The notes below the pieces were generated by a model that did no database searches, was not told where the DNA came from, and worked only from the letters and a program-made list of their open reading frames with translations. Below are positions 1-6,964 of a DNA stretch of 9,956 bases, in pieces. The stretch covers positions 1 through 9,956 of the forward strand of contig SABF01000043.1 in the NCBI GenBank assembly GCA_009929095.1, given 5' to 3'. The translations under genes were made by a program, and so were the position numbers. The stretch is from Erysipelotrichia bacterium. GTDB lineage: Bacteria > Bacillota_I > Bacilli_A > Erysipelotrichales > Erysipelotrichaceae. Numbering within the stretch: position 1 is the first letter of the stretch; each line of letters begins with the position of its first letter.

Positions 1-1417
1 GACCGGCACCGATAACGGCAATCTTCTCATCATAGAATTTTCCTTCACCGTTTTCGCATAGAGGAATATAGCGTTTGTCACTGTCCAGTTCCTGCTGAGC
101 AATAAACTTCTTGATTTCATCAATTGCCAGAGGCTGATCAATGGTCCCCCTAGTGCAGACATCTTCACATCTGCGGTTGCAGATTGCACCGCATACTGCC
201 GGGAATGGATTATCCTGCTTGATGAGCTTCAGGGCTTCCATGTACTTGCCTTCGGATGCCATCTTGATGTATCCCTGTACTGCCAGATGAGCCGGACAGG
301 ACGTTTTGCATGGAGCAGTACCGGTATCATAGCAGTTGATCTTGGCGTTGTTCCGGTAATTGCGATCCCATTTATCATCGCCCCATTTAGTCGCATCCGG
401 TAGCAATGCCTTCGGATATGCTACTTCGCCGTGTTTTGAACAGAGCTTCTGCCCAAGTTTGACAGCTCCGACCGGACAGATCTCCACACACTTGCCGCAG
501 GCAACACACTTCTCTTTATCCACATGTGCGCGATAAGCAGATGCGGACATATTCGGGGTATTGAATAGCTGACTGGTACGCAGGGCATTGCATACGCCAG
601 GTGCACAGTTGCAGATCGCAAAAATCTTGTTCTCACCGTCAATATTCGTAATCTGATGAACATAGCCATGACGTTCTGCACGATTCAGGATTTCGATAAC
701 TTCATCATAAGTGCAGTAACGTCCCTTATTTGTCTCGACGCAGTAGTGAGCCATGTCACCGACTCCGATGCAGTATTCTCCTTCAAGGTCGCCGGTTCCC
801 TCATTGCGGATCCGCTGCTGCTTGCGGCAGGAGCACGCTCCGACACTGTATACATCGTATTTATTCAGCCAGTGAGAAATGTGCTCTACACTGGCAGACT
901 GCTGAGTCGCATCGATTGCCTTCTCTACCGGAATGACATGCATGCCGACTCCCGACCCTCCCGGAGGAACCATCGCTGTGATCTTTGCCAGAGGCAAAAA
1001 TGTCATTCGTTCAAAAAAGTCTGCCAGCTGTGGTTTTTCTTCCGCTAGTGTCGGATGCATCATGAAGAACTCTGCAGCTCCCGGCACAAACATCGGCAGT
1101 ACCCACTGCTTGACGTGCTCCTTATTTTCCCAGTTGAATTCCAGCATGCCATATTCCGACATCTGATCCAGCAGCGGCTTCAGCTCTTCTTCTGTCCTGC
1201 CTGTCAGACTGACCATATCAGCCATTGTACGGGGATGTCTGACCTTCATCTTCAGACCAATCTCCGCCATTTCATCTGTGATGACTGCAGCCAGTCCCCA
1301 GTATTCCGGATCTTCTGCAGTGACCTTATGACCAATGCGGTCTGTGATCATCTGACCAAGTTTGATAATCGGTTCTCTGACGTTCTGATTATTATCACTC
1401 ATCTTGTTCTTATCCAT
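1..1417 (-). CDS. Fe-S/flavin oxidoreductase with GltD-like C-terminal part (partial, C-terminus off left edge)
   Basis: The frame is open from ATG 1417 to the left edge, giving 472 visible residues with no stop. Residues ~58-95 look like a small winged-helix segment. A cysteine-rich region follows (C195, C197, C216, C226, C235, C269, C271, C276). A 4Fe-4S ferredoxin motif CVACGKCVEICP lies at 304-315. A GltD/dihydropyrimidine-dehydrogenase type Fe-S domain follows (C362, C370, C374, C409, C413, C417, C421). The visible end is the FAD-binding Rossmann start KIAVIGAG (465-472). In known relatives such domains pass electrons between Fe-S clusters, flavin and NAD(P)H; the substrate here is unknown. 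The start overlaps the HypB-like stop by 8 nt (ATGGATAA) and has no clear SD, which suggests translational coupling. An alternative start is ATG 1402. The missing part should hold the FAD/NAD(P) domain and possibly more. Family-level confidence is high; role is unassigned. Confidence 0.88.
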   Translation of the reverse strand, partial: MDKNKMSDNNQNVREPIIKLGQMITDRIGHKVTAEDPEYWGLAAVITDEMAEIGLKMKVRHPRTMADMVSLTGRTEEELKPLLDQMSEYGMLEFNWENKEHVKQWVLPMFVPGAAEFFMMHPTLAEEKPQLADFFERMTFLPLAKITAMVPPGGSGVGMHVIPVEKAIDATQQSASVEHISHWLNKYDVYSVGACSCRKQQRIRNEGTGDLEGEYCIGVGDMAHYCVETNKGRYCTYDEVIEILNRAERHGYVHQITNIDGENKIFAICNCAPGVCNALRTSQLFNTPNMSASAYRAHVDKEKCVACGKCVEICPVGAVKLGQKLCSKHGEVAYPKALLPDATKWGDDKWDRNYRNNAKINCYDTGTAPCKTSCPAHLAVQGYIKMASEGKYMEALKLIKQDNPFPAVCGAICNRRCEDVCTRGTIDQPLAIDEIKKFIAQQELDSDKRYIPLCENGEGKFYDEKIAVIGAG

Positions 1418-2075
1418 TCTGCCAGGACTTTACCTGACTTCTAAGCCATTCATACCACTCCTCCATTCCCTCGCCGGTCTTTGCACATATCGCGATTACC
1501 CTGGCATCGGCATTGCGCTCATGTACATACTGAATGCACTTTTCCATGTCGAAGTCGAAGTATGGAAGCACATCAATCTTATTAACCAGCACAACATCGC
1601 AGATTTGAAACATCAGCGGATATTTCAGCGGTTTGTCATGTCCTTCCGGCACAGACAGGATCATGGCATTTTTACTGGCGCCGGTATCAAACTCTGCCGG
1701 ACAGACCAGATTGCCGACATTCTCCAATATCGCAAGATCCGTATTTTCGGTATTCAGTTCATTCAGCCCCTGTCTTGTCATTCCGGCATCCAGATGGCAC
1801 ATACCGCCGGTATGAAGCTGAATGACTTTTACACCGGTTTTTGAGATCGTTTCCGCATCCACGTCACTGTCGATATCCGCTTCCATCACAGCAATGCGGA
1901 GTTCTTCCTTCAGCGCTTCAATCGTTCTCATCAGCGTTGTTGTCTTTCCGGATCCGGGTGAAGACATGAGATTCAGAAGAAATACCTTCTGATCCTTCAG
2001 TTCACTTCTAAGCTGATCCGCATCCCGATCATTGTCGGCAGTAATATTCTTTTTAATTTCATATACTTTAAACAT
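1410..2075 (-). CDS. hypB: HypB-family nickel-insertion GTPase
   Basis: The 221-aa protein has the HypB G-domain throughout. The P-loop SSPGSGKTT is at 38-46. The metal-site residues C93-H94 (in GMCHLDAG) and C125 (in ENVGNLVCPAEFD) match the three ligands known in HypB. The NKID guanine-specificity motif is at 165-168. The N-terminal CxxCGC high-affinity site of E. coli HypB and the His-rich stretch of some homologues are absent, as in many short HypBs. HypB hydrolyses GTP while delivering Ni to NiFe-hydrogenase or urease maturation. No other hyp, hydrogenase or urease gene is in view, so the client is unknown; the next gene is an Fe-S/flavin enzyme. Start ATG 2075 is chosen because GGAGG lies 8 nt upstream and it overlaps the previous stop by 8 nt. 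An upstream in-frame ATG near 2189 would run deep into the preceding gene. Confidence 0.92.
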   Translation of the reverse strand: MFKVYEIKKNITADNDRDADQLRSELKDQKVFLLNLMSSPGSGKTTTLMRTIEALKEELRIAVMEADIDSDVDAETISKTGVKVIQLHTGGMCHLDAGMTRQGLNELNTENTDLAILENVGNLVCPAEFDTGASKNAMILSVPEGHDKPLKYPLMFQICDVVLVNKIDVLPYFDFDMEKCIQYVHERNADARVIAICAKTGEGMEEWYEWLRSQVKSWQNG

Positions 2076-2385
2076 GTGCTTCCTCCAAACTGTTCCTTTT
2101 GAAACGATGTCTTGGATCACTGATGAGCAGGCGAACCATCCAGATGACCAGTCCAAGCACTGCTGCTGACAGACCAAGATACGTATCATTCAGCATATCT
2201 TCCAATGCCGGCGTAAAGAATTCTGCACCTTCGCTGGCATATTCAAATACTGCATCAACAGTCCACATGATGCCGGCACCCCAGTACATCCAGCATAATG
2301 CGGATACCTGCCAACTGTCATCCTTCTGTCCATACCATACCGCTGTCGCAATGACTGCAGCAGTCAGAGTTATAAGCAGTGTCAT
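2068..2385 (-). CDS. Small integral membrane protein (operon gene 2)
   Basis: The 105-aa protein has about three hydrophobic segments: residues 1-18, ~28-47 and ~68-88. A short basic tail follows (PRHRFKRN). Conserved-looking polar residues lie inside the second segment (MWTVDAVFEYASEGAEFF, D44, E48, E52), which is unusual for a simple anchor. I know no named family for it. Its ATG overlaps the stop of the upstream membrane-protein gene by ATGA, and its own stop overlaps the HypB start by 8 nt, so the genes are almost certainly co-translated. A GGTGAG-like SD lies 8 nt before the start. It may form a membrane complex with the 129-aa protein; that is inference from adjacency and similar size. 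Confidence 0.85.
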   Translation of the reverse strand: MTLLITLTAAVIATAVWYGQKDDSWQVSALCWMYWGAGIMWTVDAVFEYASEGAEFFTPALEDMLNDTYLGLSAAVLGLVIWMVRLLISDPRHRFKRNSLEEAHV

Positions 2386-2771
2386 TTTACACTCACCGCA
2401 TCTCTGCGTCTTACCATTTCACTGACCCCGACCATGATCAGCCAGATCAATGTTACAGATGCTGACATCGCTGTTCCTACAGTCATCATCTCATGAAGCA
2501 TTTCAGCCGTATCTGCCGCATTGTATGCTGCAGTCAGAAATGGAAAATACGGAATAATCTCTCCATGCCAGATATGCTCAAATAATAGAAGAACGGTGCC
2601 GCCCCAAAGGAGATTTGTCAGCCACTTTCTTTTTTCCAGCAAAACTGCTGCCGTGGTCCTTCCAGACACCTCAATCCCATGTTTCTTCTGTTCCTCTGCC
2701 CTCTTCTCCAAAGGTCTGCAGACAGCGGTCACAATCAACGCTTCCACTGCTGGTACGGTAAAGCATGCCAT
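2382..2771 (-). CDS. Small integral membrane protein with His/Glu-rich motif (operon gene 1)
   Basis: The 129-aa protein is the first gene of the operon. Hydrophobic segments lie at about 2-18, 53-76 and 98-118, with a basic loop at 20-50. The second segment ends in LLFEHIWHGEIIP (E65, H66, H69, E71), and AEMLHEM (E90, H93, E94) precedes the third. These histidines and acids at membrane boundaries could bind a metal or heme. That is attractive next to a nickel GTPase but unproven. Start ATG 2771 is chosen because a near-perfect AAGGAGG lies about 9 nt upstream; an extension to an ATG near 2798 would swallow that SD. I do not recognise a named family. The 4-nt overlap with the next gene indicates coupling. 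Confidence 0.87.
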   Translation of the reverse strand: MACFTVPAVEALIVTAVCRPLEKRAEEQKKHGIEVSGRTTAAVLLEKRKWLTNLLWGGTVLLLFEHIWHGEIIPYFPFLTAAYNAADTAEMLHEMMTVGTAMSASVTLIWLIMVGVSEMVRRRDAVSVK

Positions 2772-2827
2772 AGTAATATCCTCCTTGTTTACCTGCATTT
2801 CTCTTCATTTCTATTTTATGGGATTTG

Positions 2828-2855
2828 ATTTTTCTTTAATAGTTTTTCTTGTCAA
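2828..2855 (-). promoter_or_regulatory. Possible promoter of the membrane/HypB/Fe-S operon
   Basis: On the minus strand a perfect TTGACA (-35, 2855-2850) is followed after 16 bp by AAAAAT (2833-2828), a weak -10. It would give a leader of roughly 50 nt to the start at 2771. An alternative -10, TAAAAT at 2818-2813, lacks a good -35. The assignment is tentative. Confidence 0.35.
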
Positions 2856-2894
2856 TTCATTCACAAAATGTTCTGATTTCTCGCAATTTAAGGC

Positions 2895-2900
2895 TATAAT
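2895..2900 (+). promoter_or_regulatory. -10 element of the GntR-family regulator promoter
   Basis: A perfect TATAAT lies 42 nt before the regulator ATG. A weak -35 (TTCTGA, 2871-2876) is 18 bp upstream. Transcription would begin near 2907, just ahead of the palindrome at 2913. Confidence 0.6.
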
Positions 2901-2912
2901 TGCTTTGTGGAT

Positions 2913-2925
2913 CTGGTTAAACCAG
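2913..2925. promoter_or_regulatory. 13-bp palindromic operator, GntR/FadR type
   Basis: CTGGTTAAACCAG has two 6-nt arms around a single central base. It contains TGGT-N3-ACCA, the arrangement typical of FadR/FCD-group operators. It sits between the predicted transcription start (~2907) and the SD (AGGAG, 2930-2934) of the regulator, so binding there would block its own transcription. It is ~60 bp upstream of the -35 of the divergent operon. Control of that operon is plausible but less direct. Confidence 0.68.
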
Positions 2926-2941
2926 AAGCAGGAGACAGAAT

Positions 2942-3646
2942 ATGGCTTTTTCTAAAATTTCTTCACCAACATTAAAACAGCTCTTCATCAATGAACTGGA
3001 GACCATGATTCTCAAGGGAGAACTGAAGATCGGCGAAAAACTTCCGCCGGAACGCGAGATCGCCACGATGATGCAGGTATCCCGCTCTGTTGTTAATGAT
3101 GGCATATGCGAACTTGCTCATATGGGATTTCTGACCATGGTGCCAAGACAGGGAACCTTTGTCGCTGACTATATGAAGGAAGGAACCATTGAAATCCTGG
3201 TTGCCATCATGAAGCTCGGCAATGTGAATCGAGATTATATTCGTTCCACGCTGGAACTTCGAACTGTGCTGATCTCCATGGCTCTTGATACTGCAGTAGA
3301 GGAAATGACAGAAGAACAGTTTCACCAGATGGAATCCATCTGCGAAGATTTTGAACGCAGCGATTCCCTCAGTGACAGTGCAGTCTGTCTGTATCGGCTG
3401 GATCATCATCTGACTGTCTGCTCTAATAATCTTCTATTGCCAATACTATTCAGCTCTTTCCGTGCCGCCAATCAGATTCTGTTTGAACGCTATCTGGGGA
3501 AGTACGGCAAAGAGCCTCTGCATCGCAGAAATCTTGATATTCTTTCCGCTATCAGAAACAAAGATACCATTCGTGCCAAGCAGATTGTCCAGGAGTCCAT
3601 TGATCAGACCATCAGCGGCAATACAGAAATCTACTCTGCCGAATAG
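2942..3646 (+). CDS. GntR-family transcriptional regulator, FadR/FCD subfamily
   Basis: The 234-aa protein has an N-terminal GntR winged helix. It spans residues ~8-75 with LKIGEKLPPEREIATMMQVS and the wing GFLTMVPRQGTFV. An all-helical FCD-like effector domain follows (~95-225). The usual FCD metal ligands look mostly changed: aligning YRLDHHLTVCSNN to the common D-x3-H...S-x-N pattern puts L150 and D154 at the first Asp and His positions, and S219 replaces a late His. Only H194 (LHRRNLDIL) seems kept, so the ligand may be bound without metal. AGGAG lies 7 nt before the ATG. The gene is divergent from the membrane/HypB/Fe-S operon, the usual place for a local regulator, and a palindrome in its leader suggests autoregulation. 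The effector is unknown. Confidence 0.9.
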   Translation: MAFSKISSPTLKQLFINELETMILKGELKIGEKLPPEREIATMMQVSRSVVNDGICELAHMGFLTMVPRQGTFVADYMKEGTIEILVAIMKLGNVNRDYIRSTLELRTVLISMALDTAVEEMTEEQFHQMESICEDFERSDSLSDSAVCLYRLDHHLTVCSNNLLLPILFSSFRAANQILFERYLGKYGKEPLHRRNLDILSAIRNKDTIRAKQIVQESIDQTISGNTEIYSAE

Positions 3647-3659
3647 ACATATACAGATA

Positions 3660-3696
3660 CAAAAAAATCCTGGCAGCTGCGCCGGGATTCTTTATT
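3660..3696. terminator. Bidirectional rho-independent terminator
   Basis: A 9-bp stem (AATCCTGGC, 3666-3674, with GCCGGGATT, 3681-3689, one G-U pair) and a 6-nt loop lie between the convergent regulator and AAA+ genes. The T-rich tail TTCTTTATT follows on the plus strand and seven A residues (3661-3667) precede it, so it can end transcripts from both sides. Confidence 0.8.
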
Positions 3697-3703
3697 CTGT
3701 GAA

Positions 3704-5866
3704 TCAGAAAGTGAGGCTGTCCTCTTTTGGCGGCTGTACTTTGACAGTCAGATCGAAATCATCCAGAAGAAGTTCTTCCATTCTGCTGTCAGGATGTGCA
3801 ACCAATCTGCCGGACTGCTTGAGAATCGCTTCTTCTACGACATTGCGGGCAAGTCTTCCATTGCCGGCTTCTGCCGCATTGACTGACTGCACTTTATCAA
3901 AATACTGCTGCAGCGGTTTCTCTGCATCATCAGCGATGACATATCCTTTGCTGTGGGCTATGGAATCTGCAATCTTCTGCAGTTCTTCACCGGAATAATC
4001 CGCAAAGTCGATGATATTCGGGAAGCGGGATTTGAGTCCGCTGTTAGACTCCAGAAATACCGACATTTCCTTTTTATACCCGGCAAGAATGACAATCAGA
4101 TCATTGCGATGATCTTCCATGGCCTTTACAAGCGTATCAATGCATTCCAAGCCAAAGGAATCATCTTTGCCGCGATACAGTGCATATGCTTCATCAATGA
4201 ACAGCACTCCGCCAAGGGCAGACTTAATGACGCCCATGGTAAGCGGTGCAGTCTGGCCGACGTACTGTGCAACAAGATCCCCTCTGGTCACTTCCACCAG
4301 CTGTCCCTGGCTTAATGCACCGATAGCCTTCATATAGCGGGATACCAGCCTTGCGATCGTTGTCTTGCCGGTGCCGGGATTCCCGGTAAAGATCATATGC
4401 TTGGACACTTCGGATACCTTCATGCCCTGCTGTCTTCTCAGCTGCTGCACACGAATATGATCCTGCAGCGAACGGATATATGACTTCACCTGCTCCAAGC
4501 CTACCACCGCATCCAGCTGGGCATTGATGTCTTTGAGTTCTTCCTCACTGGTGCGGGAGCGTACAATCGAGAATTCTCTGCCATCCAGCGTGCCTGAGGC
4601 TGATCCATTTCTGCACGTCAGTGTACACTGCGAAGCGGAAGACGCATTGTCGCTGAGCACTTCCTGAGAAATACAGATATAGAAATCATCAAACATTGAT
4701 GCCACAGCATCCGCTCCATTTGTCTTGTCATAGCTGGCAATGATCCAGTCTTTTAATGACTGGTCTGCGTTTACCTGGATTTTCAAGTGCTGCTGTGCCC
4801 GGTCAATCAATGCTGTCATCTTGGCATCAATAATTTCCCTCATGCCATTCTCATCGATGGCAGTGAAGTTTACCGTATCCAAAATATGATATACAAAACC
4901 AGCTCCGAAGGCATCCTGCACTGCAGAGTTTCCTCTGCTGGTCATGAACACAAGATATTTGCCTGCCGCATTCAGTGAATCCACCGCTTCTTTTACAAGA
5001 CCGGTCTGATTCTCAATCAGAATTCCGCGGCTGAGTACATAGCGCTTATTCAGTATTACCTTTCCATTGCAAACCAGTGAATCGATCATTCTTAGAAAGG
5101 AAGGAAATCCGGTTTCAAAATTCTCGAAGCAGACAATGGATCCGTTTCCGTTGAGCGCCTTATAAAGATCCTGCAGGAAGATTTGTTCCTGAGATCCTGA
5201 CTGATAAAGGCTCATATCGATGGTATATACTTCGCTGCTCGCAATGACCTGACGCTCTTTCAGAGCATCTGCCATCATCGTTAGACAGGAGTGTCTGCCG
5301 CTTCCTTTAGGACCGGTCACCAGGATCACATTCTCCGCCCGATCCGACTCTCTGCCCATTACATAAGGACGGCGGAATGCACTGCACAGCGACTTGATCG
5401 CCTCGTCATTTCCGGACAGTTTTTTCATCAATTCTTCCTGCACCGAGGAAAACACTTTTCCGGAATCAATGTCTTTCTTTACTTCCGGTTCTACTCCGTA
5501 ATCCTGCTCAAGATCTTTCTGAAGCCGATCCACATCACTGGTCTCTACTTTTGGCGTTCCGTATACTGTCTCATGAAGTGCCTGATCGGCATCATCCATT
5601 CGTTTCTTCTCATTGGAGAGATGCTGCAGATCTGAGGCCTGTCTGGTCAGTACTTCTTTCAGTGCATTCAGCGTCTCATCAGCAGAGCGCATGGTATTCT
5701 CAAACGTACTGCTTTCTGCCGCCGTTTTTCCTTCTTCTGCATCTGTGTCATTGCTCAGTGTTACTGAAGTATCCGATCCATCCTTTTCATAAGCCCGCTT
5801 AGTCCCGAGCACCTGCTTCATCAGGCGTTCTTTTTCTTCTGCCCGCTTCTTATCTCTGCTGTCCAT
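3704..5866 (-). CDS. Tandem AAA+ ATPase: degenerate first domain, CbbX/SpoVK-type second domain
   Basis: The 720-aa protein begins with a charged, probably disordered or coiled N-terminus (1-140). The first AAA+-like domain (~150-400) is degenerate: Walker A reads GPKGSGRH (185-192, Lys to Arg, Thr to His) and the Walker B position reads VCFENF. The second AAA+ domain (~445-695) is intact and resembles CbbX/SpoVK, with Walker A GNPGTGKT (495-502), pore-like YVGQTAP (535-541), Walker B VLFIDEA, GLKSRF with a likely Arg finger (R614) and sensor-2-like GNGRLARN (668-675). Such ATPases remodel protein partners; the target is unknown. The start ATG 5866 lies one base after the XpaC-like stop, so translation probably reinitiates; an AAGG-type SD is ~16 nt upstream. 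ATG 5911 is possible but lies inside the previous gene and has no SD. Confidence 0.88.
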   Translation of the reverse strand: MDSRDKKRAEEKERLMKQVLGTKRAYEKDGSDTSVTLSNDTDAEEGKTAAESSTFENTMRSADETLNALKEVLTRQASDLQHLSNEKKRMDDADQALHETVYGTPKVETSDVDRLQKDLEQDYGVEPEVKKDIDSGKVFSSVQEELMKKLSGNDEAIKSLCSAFRRPYVMGRESDRAENVILVTGPKGSGRHSCLTMMADALKERQVIASSEVYTIDMSLYQSGSQEQIFLQDLYKALNGNGSIVCFENFETGFPSFLRMIDSLVCNGKVILNKRYVLSRGILIENQTGLVKEAVDSLNAAGKYLVFMTSRGNSAVQDAFGAGFVYHILDTVNFTAIDENGMREIIDAKMTALIDRAQQHLKIQVNADQSLKDWIIASYDKTNGADAVASMFDDFYICISQEVLSDNASSASQCTLTCRNGSASGTLDGREFSIVRSRTSEEELKDINAQLDAVVGLEQVKSYIRSLQDHIRVQQLRRQQGMKVSEVSKHMIFTGNPGTGKTTIARLVSRYMKAIGALSQGQLVEVTRGDLVAQYVGQTAPLTMGVIKSALGGVLFIDEAYALYRGKDDSFGLECIDTLVKAMEDHRNDLIVILAGYKKEMSVFLESNSGLKSRFPNIIDFADYSGEELQKIADSIAHSKGYVIADDAEKPLQQYFDKVQSVNAAEAGNGRLARNVVEEAILKQSGRLVAHPDSRMEELLLDDFDLTVKVQPPKEDSLTF

Positions 5867-5867
5867 A

Positions 5868-6866
5868 TTAACTTGCTTTACCTTCTTTGCTGCCTTTCTG
5901 TGAAAGCACATCGCCGTCAGTCAGGCCGTCTTTCTTCAGCACTGCTTCCAGGGTGGATATATCGGCAGACAGATTGATGAAATCATTATCAGTCAGCCCG
6001 GATATGATCTTAGTCATCGCCTCGTTGACCAGTTTCAGTGTGCGTTTCAGGTTTGACTGTGTCTCATCATAGGAGGGATCGCTCTTTACATACTGCAGAT
6101 TAGAATACTGTTCCAGAATACGGATCAGGATCGGCAGATAGTAAGTATATAGTTTATCCAGTTTATTTCTGGAATCCGGGAACTTCTGTTCATACTTCTG
6201 AATCTGTGTGAGCAGCTGCGAGGACTGGTAAAGTCCATTGGAGATTTCCTCATCTGGAATATCGCTGTTCAGACTGTTGATCGTATCGATGAAATACTGT
6301 GCTCCCTTCACCGTACTCTCTTCCGGTTTCTTTGTTTCTTCCGCTTTTTCTTCTTTGACTGCATCCTCAGGATGCACAACCTCAGCATCCACTACAGAAG
6401 ATCGATTGGCAAAGCCGTCCTTTTTCGCCATGGCAGACAGTGTATCCATGACAGATTCATACAGATTCTCATAGCGTTTACGAAAACCATCCATGGTTGT
6501 CAATCTTCTGCCATCGCGGTATACATCAAGAGCGCTCATGTCCGTAAAGGATGCCCCATGCAGTACCAAATCAATATTGTCATTCAGTTCCATAATTCGT
6601 TTATTGAAAAAATAGCGCTTTAGATATGCATTGATATCGCTGAGTTCCTGTTCAGAACGCGCTGCTGCTCTTGTACGAGTTGCATGTCCATATCGATAAC
6701 CGGTATAGTCAGACTGATTATTTTTATTTGCTGATTTGATAGCGCTGTAAATCAGATAAATTACTGCCGCAGAAAAAAGAATCGGCAAAAGTGCTCCAGT
6801 CGAACTGAATATCATAATGAAAATAAACACTGTCCAGAAACCGCCAAAACCCGCTCTTCGATTCAT
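5868..6866 (-). CDS. XpaC-like membrane-anchored protein (5-bromo-4-chloroindolyl phosphate hydrolysis family)
   Basis: The 332-aa protein has an N-terminal hydrophobic hairpin (~10-43) that should anchor it in the membrane. A variable charged linker (~155-190) precedes a helical C-terminal region (~190-315). That region carries LDKLYTYYLPILIRILEQYSNL (from 236) and LSADISTLEAVLKKDGL, both typical of the XpaC family. The biochemical role of XpaC is unclear despite its name; relatives often sit beside TelA-type toxic-anion-resistance genes, but no TelA is seen here. It is followed with a 1-nt gap by the AAA+ ATPase, a likely functional partner. Start ATG 6866 has AGGTGA 7 nt upstream and an extended -10 promoter close by. 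The family call is moderately sure; function is unknown. Confidence 0.78.
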   Translation of the reverse strand: MNRRAGFGGFWTVFIFIMIFSSTGALLPILFSAAVIYLIYSAIKSANKNNQSDYTGYRYGHATRTRAAARSEQELSDINAYLKRYFFNKRIMELNDNIDLVLHGASFTDMSALDVYRDGRRLTTMDGFRKRYENLYESVMDTLSAMAKKDGFANRSSVVDAEVVHPEDAVKEEKAEETKKPEESTVKGAQYFIDTINSLNSDIPDEEISNGLYQSSQLLTQIQKYEQKFPDSRNKLDKLYTYYLPILIRILEQYSNLQYVKSDPSYDETQSNLKRTLKLVNEAMTKIISGLTDNDFINLSADISTLEAVLKKDGLTDGDVLSQKGSKEGKAS

Positions 6867-6894
6867 CGATCAATCACCTCTCGGTGATATCGAT
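6865..6894. promoter_or_regulatory. Inverted repeat covering +1, SD and start codon of the XpaC-like gene
   Basis: On the minus strand ATCGAT-ATCACC pairs with GGTGAT-(TG)-ATCGAT around a GAGA loop. This gives 12 base pairs with one 2-nt bulge and a GNRA tetraloop if transcribed. The 3' arm holds the SD AGGTGA and reaches the start codon. It could be a DNA operator, or a hairpin that hides the SD in read-through RNA. Confidence 0.6.
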
Positions 6895-6901
6895 TATAGC
6901 A
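6893..6901 (-). promoter_or_regulatory. Extended -10 promoter of the XpaC-like/AAA+ genes
   Basis: The minus strand reads TGCTATAAT (6901-6893), a consensus extended -10; no good -35 is visible. Transcription would start near 6888-6885, giving a leader of only ~20 nt. Confidence 0.68.
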
Positions 6902-6931
6902 TAAGAAAGGCCTGCAATAGAATGCAGACCT
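6900..6931 (-). terminator. Terminator or attenuator after the 293-aa gene
   Basis: On the minus strand AGGTCTGCA (6931-6923) pairs with TGCAGGCCT (6916-6908) with one G-U pair and a 6-nt loop, followed by TTCTTAT. The tail is modest, so some read-through into the XpaC-like gene is likely. Confidence 0.62.
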
Positions 6932-6964
6932 GATGGTTTCTATCATGATTGTCCAGTCGATATA

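Noticed and set aside
421..1844. Several open frames on both strands of about 60-146 codons
   Set aside because: They lie in other frames of the Fe-S/flavin oxidoreductase and HypB genes, which have clear family motifs, and show no SD or recognisable sequence.
2076..2189. N-terminal extension of the HypB protein
   Set aside because: It would overlap the upstream membrane-protein gene by over 100 nt and put the strong GGAGG SD inside the coding sequence.
5867..5911. Earlier start (ATG 5911) for the AAA+ ATPase
   Set aside because: It has no SD and overlaps the XpaC-like gene by 44 nt; ATG 5866 directly follows the upstream stop.
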